From: Bacteroides sp. GM023
Lineage (GTDB): Bacteria > Bacteroidota > Bacteroidia > Bacteroidales > Bacteroidaceae
Direction: 5' to 3'
Length of the DNA stretch: 64,000 nucleotides
Assembly (NCBI RefSeq): GCF_014750685.1
Contig: NZ_JAAXGE010000002.1
Location: 372,001 to 436,000 of the forward strand
Shown here: positions 45,967-57,498 of the stretch, one piece after another
Numbering within the stretch: position 1 is the stretch's first letter
Layout of the letters: each line of letters begins with the position of its first letter
Program-made: the position numbers and the translations under genes
The notes under the pieces: model-generated
Database searches by the model: none
Told to the model about the DNA's origin: nothing
What the model saw: the letters and a program-made list of their open reading frames with translations, nothing else

Positions 45967-47859
45967 ATGAATAATAGAACTATGAAATTTGCAAAATATA
46001 TTCTTACAGGGTTAATCGGTGTTGCTTCGTTGACATCTTGCGTTGACTATCTTGATAAAGAACCGGATACTGAACTGACACTTCCGATGGTATTCGAAGA
46101 CAAAACCCGTATCGAGGGTTGGCTTGCCAATGTCTATTCAGCCATTCCTGATCCCTATTGGGGATATACCAATACATTAGGATGGGAAATCTTAGCCGAC
46201 GACCAGACACCTTCTGAGCGCTGGCGCCAATGGGGTTGGAAAGTGATTCCTTATACATTAGGGGAATGGACGCCCAACAGCGATTGGGAAGGAGAGTTTT
46301 GGAAACGTCTTCCTCAATGTATCCGCGAAGCTAATATTTTTATAGAGAATATACATCCGCTGCCAGCCCAAGGTATTAGCGCGAAAGAAGTGGAATATAT
46401 GAAAGCCGAATGTAAGTTTATGAAAGCTTACTATTACTATTTGCTTGCCAATACATATGGAGCTGTTCCTTTTAAACCAGACTACATCGCCCCAACTGAT
46501 TTTGTATTGGCCGACCTTATGGAAGGACAAACGCCTTATTATACTGTAATAGACTGGGTGGATAAAACTCTGCTTGAAGCCGCTGATGTTTTACCGGCTA
46601 AATATACGGAAGCACGCAAATACGGACGTGCCACCAGCATTATGTGTCTAGCTGTACGTGCCCGAATGCTCCTTTTTGCAGCCAGCCCATTGGTGAATGG
46701 CAATCCCGATTATGCAGACTACAAAAACGACAAAGGTGAAAACCTATTCAATACGACTCCCGATCCCCAACATTGGGAGAAAGCCGTGCAGGCTTGTAAG
46801 CTGTTGATAGACGAAGCCGAAAAGAGCGGATACAAGTTGTATACAGAAAAGAAGGAAGATGGTACTATTGACCCGTTCATGTCCTATCAAAATCTGTTTT
46901 TAAAGCGCTTTGATGAAGGAAACACCGAAATATTGTTTGCCCGCCCCAGCAGTGACTATGGTTCCTACGAGAAGCATGCTACCCCGACTGCCAGTGGTGG
47001 TAGTGGTGGATTAGGTGTAACGCAGTCGCTAGTAGATGCCTTCTTCATGCAAAACGGGCTGCCTATCGACAATCCTTCAGCCGGATATAAAGAAGAAGGA
47101 TTTTCTACCCAAAAAGTAACACTCAACAATACAATTTGGGATGAAGAAGTGAATGGTGGTGCTATTACTTATGAAAACACCTACAATATGTATTGCAACC
47201 GCGAACCGCGTTTTTATGTAAGCGTAGCTTTCAATAATTCTTATTTTCCTACCGAAAAACGCCTGTTCGATTTCTTCAACGGAGCAGCAGACAATACGCA
47301 TACACACGATGCCCCACAAAACGGATACCTCATCCGCAAACGTGTATCTCCCAAGACGAATGTAAAAGAAAAGAATTACCAATATCGTCCGGGAATTGTC
47401 TATCGTTTGGGAGAGGCTTATCTAAACTATGCAGAAGCGTTGAACGAATATAAAAACGACTATACCAGTCGGCAGGAAGCGTTGAGTTATGTAAACAAGA
47501 TTCGTGAACGTGCCGGTATCCGTCCATACACATTGGAAGCCGTGGATCCTGCTGTTGCTCAAAAAATACATGTGGATGACACTCAAGAAGCCGTACGCAA
47601 AGTTATTCGTGCTGAACGCCGGGTAGAACTATGTGGAGAAGGAATCCGCTACGATGACCTGCGCCGTTGGCAAGAAGCAGAAGGCACATTAAATGGTGAT
47701 TTCTATGGAATGAATTATAACGGTAAAGATGCAGCTTCTTTCTATGAGCGTACAGTTTACCAAACTCGTGTATATAAACCAGCCTATTACTGGTTCCCTA
47801 TACATCAGAGCGAAATGGAGAAAAATGATAAGCTAAAACAACTTCCGCTCTGGAAATAA
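45967..47859 (+). CDS. SusD/RagB-like surface glycan-binding lipoprotein
   Basis: 630 residues. Lipoprotein signal with Cys25 (SLTSCVDY), followed by LDKEPDTE. SusD segments include AECKFMKAYYYYLLANTYGA (about 141-160), IVYRLGEAYLNYAEALNEYK and IRAERRVELCGEGIRYDDLR near the C-terminus. An internal ATG at 45982 (Met6) is an alternative start. It acts as the binding lid of the SusC transporter encoded 13 bp upstream and is followed after 21 bp by a SusE/F-type gene, the order seen in starch and dextran PULs. Confidence 0.95.
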   Translation: MNNRTMKFAKYILTGLIGVASLTSCVDYLDKEPDTELTLPMVFEDKTRIEGWLANVYSAIPDPYWGYTNTLGWEILADDQTPSERWRQWGWKVIPYTLGEWTPNSDWEGEFWKRLPQCIREANIFIENIHPLPAQGISAKEVEYMKAECKFMKAYYYYLLANTYGAVPFKPDYIAPTDFVLADLMEGQTPYYTVIDWVDKTLLEAADVLPAKYTEARKYGRATSIMCLAVRARMLLFAASPLVNGNPDYADYKNDKGENLFNTTPDPQHWEKAVQACKLLIDEAEKSGYKLYTEKKEDGTIDPFMSYQNLFLKRFDEGNTEILFARPSSDYGSYEKHATPTASGGSGGLGVTQSLVDAFFMQNGLPIDNPSAGYKEEGFSTQKVTLNNTIWDEEVNGGAITYENTYNMYCNREPRFYVSVAFNNSYFPTEKRLFDFFNGAADNTHTHDAPQNGYLIRKRVSPKTNVKEKNYQYRPGIVYRLGEAYLNYAEALNEYKNDYTSRQEALSYVNKIRERAGIRPYTLEAVDPAVAQKIHVDDTQEAVRKVIRAERRVELCGEGIRYDDLRRWQEAEGTLNGDFYGMNYNGKDAASFYERTVYQTRVYKPAYYWFPIHQSEMEKNDKLKQLPLWK

Positions 47860-47880
47860 TCACATTAAAACAAGAAAAAA

Positions 47881-49383
47881 ATGAAAAACAGAATATATCT
47901 TTTATTAGCTATGCTTTCCTGCTTTGCGATAAGTTGCCAGGACGAAGATATACGCTATAGCATTATCCGTCCCGATGATACCATGTGTTTGAAGGTATCT
48001 GCCGAGAGTGTCGAACTGGAACAGGAACTCGGACAAGAAACAGCAATAACCTTTACATGGAATGAAACATCAAACATTAAACAGAACACCCAAGTGACTT
48101 ATTACTTTAAAATGGATATTGCAGATAACGATTTTGCAAGTTCTATTGACAAAATAGAAATGCCGGCTGGAAGTAACAGTTTCAGTTTAACTCACAAGAA
48201 GCTGAATGCGTGGCTAGGTAGTTGGAAGGTTACACCTGGAGAAAGTGTTACATTAGAAGCTGAAGTCATAGCCAAAATTGAAGGAGTAAGCCAATACATC
48301 AAACCAGAACTATCGACCGTGCGTTTCAACGTTGTAGGATATGAGGTACAACCACATAATGTCTTTGTAGTAGGTACTGCTATTGAAGGGTTGGACCCGG
48401 CAAAGGCGGTTCGGATGACAGAAGAGATACCTGAAGAAAAATATACATGGAATGGAGTAATGAAAGAGGGGACCTATAAATTCATTTTAAGCAATAGCAG
48501 TCTGACACCTTCTTACACACAGGGAACAGAACCGGGCAGTGTTGTCTTTAATGAAACAGGAACCGGAAATGAGACGCTCTTTACTATTGAAAAAGACGGA
48601 TTCTATTCTCTGACACTCAATATTGAGACATTCACATTAGAATCTATTTATCCGACTACCGAATATAAAAATATTTGGATGGTAGGTGCAGCAACCCCGG
48701 CTGGGTGGGATATTATGAAATCAGTAAAACTAGAGAAAGACCCACAAAATCAGGTTTCTTTCTACTATGATGGATGGCTAAATACGGGAGAGATAAAATT
48801 CCCGTTAGAGCTGCGTGAGGATTGGAACGTTGCGTTCCTTATGCCTGTAGAGAATGGAACCACAGAGAATGGAGACAACCGCATGGAACACATTGAGGCG
48901 GGAGGACATGATTATAAGTGGAATATCACAAAGGCAGGTAACTATCGCATGGCCCTGAACGCTTATACCATGACTATTAAATTTGAAAAGTCCAAACAGG
49001 AAATACCGAATGAAGTGCCCTATAAGACAATTTGGGTTTTAGGAGATGCCACAGCTGCCGGATGGGACTTGAGCGCAACCGCCAACCAGATGTTTGGATA
49101 TGATTATGATGCTACGCAGCAAGGCATTTTCACGTGGAAGGGAGATTTGAAAGCCGGAACATTCAAGTTACCATTAAATCTGGATGGTTACGGAAGTATC
49201 GATTACCTAATGCCGAGTAATGCAAATGGTGAAGGATATGCATCCCTTTCAGAGACCAGCATACAATATGTGTCACGCAATGATAACAAAGATTATCAAT
49301 GGAAAGTAGAAGCAAGCGAAGCCGGTGAATATCTTATAACATTGGATGTTATGAATAATAAGATTAAATTTATCAAGAAGTAA
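47881..49383 (+). CDS. SusE/SusF-like surface starch-binding lipoprotein
   Basis: 500 residues; lipoprotein signal with Cys19 (FAISCQDED). An N-terminal SusE-type Ig-like domain (about 35-145) is followed by three repeats of the SusE/F carbohydrate-binding domain, each opening with a similar strand: NVFVVGTAIEGLD (about 160), NIWMVGAATPAGWDI (about 264) and TIWVLGDATAAGWDL (about 383). The Trp residues in these domains are typical sugar-stacking positions. The homologous protein in the dextran PUL (62099) has the same plan. It binds alpha-glucan on the cell surface. A hairpin follows the gene before the next enzyme. Confidence 0.92.
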   Translation: MKNRIYLLLAMLSCFAISCQDEDIRYSIIRPDDTMCLKVSAESVELEQELGQETAITFTWNETSNIKQNTQVTYYFKMDIADNDFASSIDKIEMPAGSNSFSLTHKKLNAWLGSWKVTPGESVTLEAEVIAKIEGVSQYIKPELSTVRFNVVGYEVQPHNVFVVGTAIEGLDPAKAVRMTEEIPEEKYTWNGVMKEGTYKFILSNSSLTPSYTQGTEPGSVVFNETGTGNETLFTIEKDGFYSLTLNIETFTLESIYPTTEYKNIWMVGAATPAGWDIMKSVKLEKDPQNQVSFYYDGWLNTGEIKFPLELREDWNVAFLMPVENGTTENGDNRMEHIEAGGHDYKWNITKAGNYRMALNAYTMTIKFEKSKQEIPNEVPYKTIWVLGDATAAGWDLSATANQMFGYDYDATQQGIFTWKGDLKAGTFKLPLNLDGYGSIDYLMPSNANGEGYASLSETSIQYVSRNDNKDYQWKVEASEAGEYLITLDVMNNKIKFIKK

Positions 49384-49392
49384 TAAACTTAC

Positions 49393-49421
49393 AGGTGTGA
49401 AGTCCAAAAAACTTCACACCT
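49393..49421 (+). terminator. Intra-operon hairpin after the SusE/F-like gene
   Basis: Perfect 11-bp arms AGGTGTGAAGT (49393-49403) and ACTTCACACCT (49411-49421) with a 7-nt loop, followed by TACTAAAAAA. There is no T-run, so it is more likely an attenuator or an mRNA-end stabiliser between surface-protein and enzyme genes than a full terminator. Confidence 0.65.
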
Positions 49422-49435
49422 ACTAAAAAAATAAT

Positions 49436-50908
49436 ATGAAACATTATAAATTAACCCTAATTGCCTTATTTATGGCAAATGCCCTTACAAGTACAGGTTG
49501 CAAGGAAGATGGTACAGGATGGACTCCCGATATGATTTCGGATGATCCTGTTGTTGAGATACCAGATGACAAAGTGGATATCAGCAATATCCACACATTC
49601 AAGGCTCCGCTCTATTGGAGCGTCTATGAACTTTGCTGGCAAATGGCTCAGAATGGGATTCCTGAATATCAGATGGACATGAATGAAGCCGAATGGGACA
49701 AAGCTATTGACTGGATAGCTACCAACCTAAAGCCGTATGGTTACGATATGCTCTGTACAGACGGGTTTATACCCATGCTTTGTGAGAAAAATGAACATGG
49801 TTACATGGACAAATATGGTAGTATGTATCTAAAAGACATTGTTGCCAAATGCAAAGCAAAAGGACTAAAGTTAGGTGTTTACGACAATCCGCTTTGGCTG
49901 CATGGAAAAGACGAAACACCCATTCAGAACACCGACAACATCACATTGGGACAATTGCGATATGATGCTACCACCGATGTGGTAAATTATCCGAATGAAG
50001 AAGATAAGTTCTTTACCTATGCAGTAGCTACGCACAAGGGCGCAAAAGAGTATATCGATGGTTTCTTCAAACACTATAAGGAATTGGGGGTAGAATATAT
50101 CCGTATGGATTTTCTGAGTTGGTATGAAGACGGTTTTGATCGTGGCATGAACGAGTATTGGGGTAATGGCATCGTGGGCCGTGGCTATGGTAAAGAATGT
50201 TATGATAAAGCTTTGGAATATATCTGTACATCGGCCACTCGTTATGGCATCTTCACTTCACTGGTGATGCCTCATCTTAATAATAAAGCCGAGTTGGAGA
50301 AAAAGTATGGTAACATGGTACGTATCGTGGCCGATACAGGCGATGGCGGATGGAAACATTTCTCTGAAGATAAGCGTGGAAACGTGTTCGATGGATGGCC
50401 CAACTGCATGAATATGTTCGATGGCTTCATCCACTGGTCACAGATTACCGGCCGAAACAAAGTCATTCCCGATGGCGATTTTATCCGTCTGAATACATTT
50501 AACACAGATGCCGAGAAGGAGTCTGTCATCTCGCTGCAGTTGATGGCAGGAGGTCCGATTACCGTGGCCGACCAACACAATACCATCGGAGATAATCTGA
50601 AGTTTTATCAGAACGAAGAAATGCTGGCATTGAATACCGACCGATTTGTCGGTCAACCTTTACTACGCAACGTACGTGATGAAAAAAGTCAGATATGGTA
50701 TGGGCAGATGAGCAATGGCGATTATGTGGTAGGATTCTTCAACCGGGATAATGAACCTAAAAAACGTTCCTTACAGTTCGCAGAAATAGGTATAGAAGGG
50801 ACAAAAAAAGTGCGCGACTTGTGGAAACACCAAGATGAAGGTGAAACCGATAAACTGGAAGTAGAAATTGGAGCTCACGAATGCAAAATTGTAAAACTGA
50901 GTAAATAA
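49436..50908 (+). CDS. Clan GH-D (GH27-like) glycoside hydrolase, lipoprotein
   Basis: 490 residues; lipoprotein-like signal with Cys23 (TSTGCKEDG). The (beta/alpha)8 barrel follows the GH27/GH36 plan: YDMLCTDGF in place of the alpha-galactosidase INIDDGW, CKAKGLKLGVYDN, and VEYIRMDFLSWY with a probable nucleophile Asp. RIVADTGDGGW stands at the usual acid position. SLQLMAGGPITVADQH and a small C-terminal beta domain with YGQMSNGDYVVGFFNRDNEP complete it. The changed substrate-recognition motifs argue against a standard alpha-galactosidase. GH27 also contains isomalto-dextranases, and the GH97/GH65 neighbours favour an alpha-glucan role, but specificity is open. Begins 52 bp after the SusE/F-like gene. 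Confidence 0.78.
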   Translation: MKHYKLTLIALFMANALTSTGCKEDGTGWTPDMISDDPVVEIPDDKVDISNIHTFKAPLYWSVYELCWQMAQNGIPEYQMDMNEAEWDKAIDWIATNLKPYGYDMLCTDGFIPMLCEKNEHGYMDKYGSMYLKDIVAKCKAKGLKLGVYDNPLWLHGKDETPIQNTDNITLGQLRYDATTDVVNYPNEEDKFFTYAVATHKGAKEYIDGFFKHYKELGVEYIRMDFLSWYEDGFDRGMNEYWGNGIVGRGYGKECYDKALEYICTSATRYGIFTSLVMPHLNNKAELEKKYGNMVRIVADTGDGGWKHFSEDKRGNVFDGWPNCMNMFDGFIHWSQITGRNKVIPDGDFIRLNTFNTDAEKESVISLQLMAGGPITVADQHNTIGDNLKFYQNEEMLALNTDRFVGQPLLRNVRDEKSQIWYGQMSNGDYVVGFFNRDNEPKKRSLQFAEIGIEGTKKVRDLWKHQDEGETDKLEVEIGAHECKIVKLSK

Positions 50909-50915
50909 TAAGTAA

Positions 50916-53078
<2,163 letters not shown>

Positions 53079-53339
53079 AACATTTTTAGGATAACAACAA
53101 GTCCTTGCTAAACAGAATGCGATAAATAGTTTTCTAGTAAGGATACCCGTTGGCAGAATTAAAGTTCCCTGTTTTGAATAATTGCATATTTACTATTAAG
53201 GTCTATGAGGCATTACACCTCTTCGAGGTAGTGTATAGTGTCCTTTTAAAATTACTTGCTATTCTATGACAGCTTTCAGTTCCGCCAACGGGTTATTATA
53301 TCTATTCTCATATATAATAACTTTTTAATTTGTCTAAGT
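53079..53339. other. 261-bp spacer with inverted repeats between GH97 and GH65
   Basis: No gene. CCCGTTGGCAGAA (53146-53158) recurs inverted at 53280-53292 with one mismatch, enclosing 121 bp. A smaller hairpin, TCCTTGCTA with TAGTAAGGA (53102-53143), may terminate the GH97 transcript. The spacer is unusually long for this operon. No exact TAnnTTTG box was found in either orientation. Confidence 0.55.
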
Positions 53340-55358
53340 ATGCGAAGGATACTTTTTTTATTATTGCTTCTTTCTGGATTTCAATATTCCAAAGCAAAAG
53401 AAAGTCCAAATTTGTGGCAACTTACAACCACTGATGTACAATCTCTTTACGTGGGAACTCCCATGGCCAATGGAGGAATCGGAATACTTCCATGGCGCGA
53501 GCCATTTTCGGTAAGGCATGTCATTCTAAATCATGTATTCGATGCTGATAGAGAACGGGGGGTGAGCCGTGTTTTGAAGGGTATCAATCCTTTTCTGATG
53601 ACTCTTAAAGTCAACGGAGATGCTATTAGCTTGGATAATATATCACAATGGAAGCAGACAATCGACATGAAAGAAGCTACTCACATATCTGAATTTATTG
53701 CTGATGGAAAAGCTGAAATTTCCTATTCTCTCTGCGCATTGCGTAATATGCCATATGCCGGTCTGATTCGTGTGACCGTAAAAGCTTTACAGGACATAAA
53801 TTTGAATGTTGGTACACATATGGATATCCCCGAAGAATATGCGAGTAGCACACGCGAATTTCATGATACTGAATCTGATGGTATCAAAGTGTACATGTTA
53901 CATTCTTATGCCTCTACCCCTTGGCGAAAACAACAAGTGGCATCTTCGTCAGCCTTTTTATTTGAAAAGGAAAAAGAGATAATCCCCACATTCAGCGACA
54001 GTTCTAAGGAACTGTGTTTTGGTATCAGTCTAAAAAAGAACGAAGAAATAACATTCGCTTTGGTAGGTAGTATTTGCTCTTCACGTGACTTTATTGATCC
54101 TTGCAATGAAGCGGAGCGAGAAATTATCTATGCGCATCATGAAGGTATTCATTCGCTGCTAGCTGCCCATACACGTCTGTGGAATGAATTATGGCAAGGA
54201 GATATTTTAATAGAAGGTGATGATGAGACTCAGCGTGCTGTACGTTTTGCATTATTCAATCTATATTCTTCGTGTCGTGAAGGAAATGGGCTTAGTATAT
54301 CTCCTATGGGACTTTCTTCGCAAGATTATAATGGACATATATTTTGGGATACTGAAATCTGGATGTTTCCACCCATCTTATTATTTAACCAAAAGTTGGC
54401 CGAATCAATGGTGAATTATCGCATCGAACGCTTACCTGCAGCTTGCCAAAAAGCAATGTCTTATGGATATCGTGGTGCCATGTATCCATGGGAAAGTGAT
54501 GATGCTGGAGAAGAAGCTACTCCTACTACAGCTTTAACTGGTCCTTTTGAGCACCATATCACAGCCGATATCGGTATTGCCTGCTGGAATTATTACTGTG
54601 TAACTCGTGATAAGGAATGGCTAAAAAACAAAGGATATCCGTTGTTGAAAGCCGTAGCTGACTTTTGGAGCAGTCGCGCTACCTGCAATGATGATGGTAC
54701 TTGGTCTATAAACAATGTAGTAGGTGCCAACGAATATAAACATGGTGCTACAGACAATGCTTTTACTAATGCTTCTGCTAAACTGGTTCTACAGTATGCG
54801 ACAAAAGCAGCCACGGCTTGCAGCACAAAAGCCAACAAACAATGGGAAATCGTAGCAAACGGGCTGAAAATTCATCGAATGCCCGACGGAGTAACCAAAG
54901 AACATGCTACTTATAACGGAGAGATGATAAAACAGGCTGACGTAAACTTACTAGGGTATCCCTTAAGAATCATTACCGACGAAAAGCAACTAAGAAAAGA
55001 TTTAGAGTATTATGCCGGAAAGATCGATCCTCAACACGGTCCAGCCATGTCTTTCGCCGTATTCTGTGTACAATATGCCAGAATGGGAGATTCTGATAAA
55101 GCTTACGAGATGTTTCTTCGCAGTTATCAGCCCAACCAACGTCCTCCTTTCGGCGTATTGGCCGAAACACCAACAAGTAATAATCCATACTTTATGACCG
55201 GAGCCGGAGGCTTGTTACAAGCTGTAATTAATGGCTTTTGTGGCTTACAAATCACTGATAAGGGGATTATTCAATTACCAGCTACTCTTCCAAAGCATTG
55301 GAAAAAGGTGACTATAAAAGGAATTGGGAACGACAAAAGAGTGTATATCAACCACTAG
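53340..55358 (+). CDS. GH65 family glycoside hydrolase, kojibiose-hydrolase-like
   Basis: 672 residues from the ATG at 53340, which begins a clean signal peptide (MRRILFLLLLLSGFQYSKAK). The frame is open from a TTG at 53256, but that stretch reads as spacer. GH65 landmarks: GHIFWDTEIWMFPPILL (332-348), YGYRGAMYPWESDDAGEEAT (375-394), VGANEYKHGATDNAFTNASA (461-480) with general acid Glu465, and VLAETPTSNNPYFMTGAGG (606-624) with Glu609. Glu609 replaces the phosphate-binding loop of GH65 phosphorylases and marks a hydrolase. Both Glu residues are offset by 7 from Glu472/Glu616 of the Flavobacterium johnsoniae kojibiosidase FjGH65A as I recall them. Expected action: cleavage of alpha-1,2-glucosides in the periplasm. 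Confidence 0.88.
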   Translation: MRRILFLLLLLSGFQYSKAKESPNLWQLTTTDVQSLYVGTPMANGGIGILPWREPFSVRHVILNHVFDADRERGVSRVLKGINPFLMTLKVNGDAISLDNISQWKQTIDMKEATHISEFIADGKAEISYSLCALRNMPYAGLIRVTVKALQDINLNVGTHMDIPEEYASSTREFHDTESDGIKVYMLHSYASTPWRKQQVASSSAFLFEKEKEIIPTFSDSSKELCFGISLKKNEEITFALVGSICSSRDFIDPCNEAEREIIYAHHEGIHSLLAAHTRLWNELWQGDILIEGDDETQRAVRFALFNLYSSCREGNGLSISPMGLSSQDYNGHIFWDTEIWMFPPILLFNQKLAESMVNYRIERLPAACQKAMSYGYRGAMYPWESDDAGEEATPTTALTGPFEHHITADIGIACWNYYCVTRDKEWLKNKGYPLLKAVADFWSSRATCNDDGTWSINNVVGANEYKHGATDNAFTNASAKLVLQYATKAATACSTKANKQWEIVANGLKIHRMPDGVTKEHATYNGEMIKQADVNLLGYPLRIITDEKQLRKDLEYYAGKIDPQHGPAMSFAVFCVQYARMGDSDKAYEMFLRSYQPNQRPPFGVLAETPTSNNPYFMTGAGGLLQAVINGFCGLQITDKGIIQLPATLPKHWKKVTIKGIGNDKRVYINH

Positions 55359-55404
55359 GATTAGGAGACACATATCTCCATCCCATAATATCCCTAATGC
55401 ATAG

Positions 55405-55450
55405 AATGCACATTCCTTCCGGACACATAGAGAAGGAATGCGCATTTTCT
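55405..55450 (+). terminator. Terminator of the alpha-glucoside PUL
   Basis: Arms AATGCACATTCCTTC (55405-55419) and GAAGGAATGCGCATT (55432-55446) pair with one mismatch, 12-nt loop, followed by TTCTTG. It lies 46 bp after the GH65 stop. The region 55447-55640 shows nothing further. Confidence 0.8.
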
Positions 55451-55641
55451 TGTTGGATGACGACCCAAGACAGCTTGACATCACACGAGAGACTGTCTTG
55501 AAATGAAAAGAGAGAGTCTATAATGCGCTGTTGACTAAAAAAATTGAAAAGATGAAAAAGACTGACTGGAACTGCTTAACAAGCTGTGAAAAAAGAATAG
55601 TGATTCTTTTCAATATTCCACCTTCACAATTTTGATTTTCA

Positions 55642-55705
55642 AAGTATTAACAGTTAGTAAACCTACCAAGTATTAACAGTTGAAGAGTCAGATATTAATA
55701 CTTGG
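55642..55705. repeat. Three-copy repeat with inverted arm in a convergent gap
   Basis: AAGTATTAACAGTT occurs directly at 55642 and 55668 (26 bp apart). CCAAGTATTAA (55666-55676) is inverted perfectly at 55695-55705 with an 18-nt loop. The sequence is unrelated to the repeats at 4767 and 38514 but has a similar plan and also lies between convergent genes (GH65 and ATPase B). Confidence 0.68.
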
Positions 55706-55720
55706 GAAAAGAATAGTTTA

Positions 55721-55846
55721 TTAATATATCACGAAGTGCCAAATCCATCTTTTCCATATCATTAAAGTCAATCATCAAAGTAGTAGGTTCGGACATCCCT
55801 CCACAAATAGAATAAGCAATAAACCTTTCCCGTAATTTATCAAAGA
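55721..55846 (-). pseudogene. Scrap of ATPase A gene
   Basis: 126 bp align without gaps, about 90% identical by eye, to 39655-39780 inside ATPase A (offset 16066). It then jumps at 55847-55852 straight to the ATPase A leader, so about 550 bp encoding the N-terminal half (with Walker A) are missing. Everything downstream of the scrap is also absent. It cannot encode a working protein. Confidence 0.85.
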
Positions 55847-55851
55847 GAATT

Positions 55852-55990
55852 TGATATCAGATATGTAATAATTTACACATTTTCGATACGAGTTTTGTAC
55901 AAAAAACACATTATTGGCACTGACTAGAGTAAAAAGAGCATGAATCTTTGTGATAAATAATTCAAGAATCAGTACAGGCTCTAAATAGAA
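55852..55990. repeat. ATPase leader, direct repeat copy 2
   Basis: Direct-repeat partner of 40331-40470. It reaches over the stop codon of the intact ATPase B gene (55981-55983). The -7 box of copy 1 is lost (GTTTTTTG), in line with decay after loss of its gene. Confidence 0.8.
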
Positions 55991-57318
55991 GAAAGTATTT
56001 TAGGCAAACTACCCAAATAATAATAAGGAAGATTGAGCAGTCGGAAACTTCTTCCGGCAACAGTCTTTACTTCATCAATAGAATATGGACTATTCCAAAC
56101 ACGAACAGCCAAGTCACCACCCGACAAATCAATAAAAGAATGTAACGAACGGAGGTGAGCGTTGCTTCCACATTTCACTTCGATTGGAATAATCTGTGTA
56201 CCTTTTTGCCATACAAAATCCGTTTCGGCATTAGAACCTTGTTTGTCACGCACCCAAAAATGTAAATCAGAAATATATTGGTCATCGAGTAATACACGTA
56301 ATTGCTGTGCTACGATATGTTCGGCAATAGCTCCTTGCCAAGTATCCATTAATGTATGGTCATGCAAAACTTCCGTTTGGATATTTGCTGCAAAATTAAC
56401 CAATCCGGTATCCAACCACATCAATTTGGGAGCACGTTTTAGTGCAGGCAATGCCGGTGCATGCACAGCTGTGACAGGATAAACTAAATGTAATATAAAA
56501 GCCTTCTCCAAAATATTAAAAGCTTCACGTACTTCTTTGGAGTTATAACTCGATTCACCAAAATTTCCCAGTTTTATAGTTTGCCCCGCCCTATTCCATC
56601 CTACCCGAAGAATATGCCGGATAACTTGAGTTTGTAATTGAGAGAGAGCATACTTCTCAACATCTTCGTTATAGCCTTTCAATAAAGAATTATAAATGGG
56701 TTTCAGGCGTACTAAATCACCATTTTCTGCATAATCTGCTACTACCTCCGGCATTCCGCCAATTAAGGTATATCGATGAAAACGAGCCATTGCTTCTTCA
56801 TGTAATGCAGGTGGTAAGTTCACTTCATCCATTGCAAGACGATAATGTTCGTCACCAGTAGCAGTCAGGTATTCTCCGAAAGTACAGGGAGCAAGTTGCA
56901 TATACTCTACTCGCCCTACAGGGAAAGAAATTCGTTCTTTTAATAATGACTGTAAACGTGAACCTGCCGCAATAACAAACAAATCAGGCATATCCTCATA
57001 GAAATATCTAAGCAGTGCTACAGCCTTAGGTACATTCTGTATCTCATCTATAAACAATAACGTACGTCCTTCACGTAAAAGGAGATTTTTCTGAAAACAT
57101 GCAATTCTAACTATTTCTTGCACTTTATCACTCCCCTGAAATAAACGCGCATCTTCTTCACGCTCTAAATTCAGATGAAGATAGTTCTCAAAATTCCGGG
57201 CAAACTCATTGACCAGCGTAGTTTTTCCCACTTGACGAGCTCCACGCAACACTAACGGCTTACGGCCCGAACGTTCAGACCATTCCTGCAATTGATTATA
57301 AATATCACGTTTAAACAT
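55981..57318 (-). CDS. AAA ATPase with DUF4143 domain (ATPase B)
   Basis: 445 residues. Walker A GARQVGKT (26-33), Walker B RTLLFIDEIQN, and the C-terminal DUF4143 domain with NAETDFVWQKGTQIIPIEVK, again the D...ExK nuclease-like pattern. It has the same plan as ATPase A at 38993 but is clearly diverged from it, so the two are old paralogs. In both places the gene order on the minus strand is B, leader, A; here B is intact and A is a remnant. It separates the alpha-glucoside PUL from the dextran PUL and has no obvious metabolic link to either. A promoter with repeated boxes lies upstream. Confidence 0.88.
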   Translation of the reverse strand: MFKRDIYNQLQEWSERSGRKPLVLRGARQVGKTTLVNEFARNFENYLHLNLEREEDARLFQGSDKVQEIVRIACFQKNLLLREGRTLLFIDEIQNVPKAVALLRYFYEDMPDLFVIAAGSRLQSLLKERISFPVGRVEYMQLAPCTFGEYLTATGDEHYRLAMDEVNLPPALHEEAMARFHRYTLIGGMPEVVADYAENGDLVRLKPIYNSLLKGYNEDVEKYALSQLQTQVIRHILRVGWNRAGQTIKLGNFGESSYNSKEVREAFNILEKAFILHLVYPVTAVHAPALPALKRAPKLMWLDTGLVNFAANIQTEVLHDHTLMDTWQGAIAEHIVAQQLRVLLDDQYISDLHFWVRDKQGSNAETDFVWQKGTQIIPIEVKCGSNAHLRSLHSFIDLSGGDLAVRVWNSPYSIDEVKTVAGRSFRLLNLPYYYLGSLPKILSSI

Positions 57319-57341
57319 ATAAAATCATTGTTTATCAGGTT

Positions 57342-57444
57342 CAAAGATAGTATTTAAATCTAAAAACATAGGCAAAAAAAGGGAATATTTATCTAAAAAC
57401 ATAGGCAAAAAACGTAGTAATCGAGCTGAAAACATAGGATAAGC
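57342..57444 (-). promoter_or_regulatory. ATPase B promoter with repeated upstream boxes
   Basis: -7 box TATCTTTG on the minus strand (57349-57342), 24 bp before the ATG. Upstream, the plus-strand sequence ATCTAAAAACATAGGCAAAA occurs at 57358 and 57391, and a diverged copy (GCTGAAAACATAGG) follows near 57425. The spacing is 33 bp, about three helical turns, as expected for operator sites on one DNA face. Confidence 0.55.
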
Positions 57445-57498
57445 CATATGTGGATGAGTATATATATCCAGCCTGGTGGACATATATATACAACACAA

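Noticed and set aside
53256..53339. TTG-started extension of the GH65 protein
   Set aside because: It precedes a complete signal peptide at 53340 and includes an arm of the inverted repeat; spacer DNA.
55721..55846. Small gene in the gap before ATPase B
   Set aside because: The sequence is a truncated internal piece of ATPase A joined to its leader, with no start or full domain; recorded as a pseudogene.
57358..57412. Possible CRISPR-like array
   Set aside because: Only two good copies plus one diverged copy, with spacers of about 11 bp and no cas genes; promoter boxes are a better explanation.
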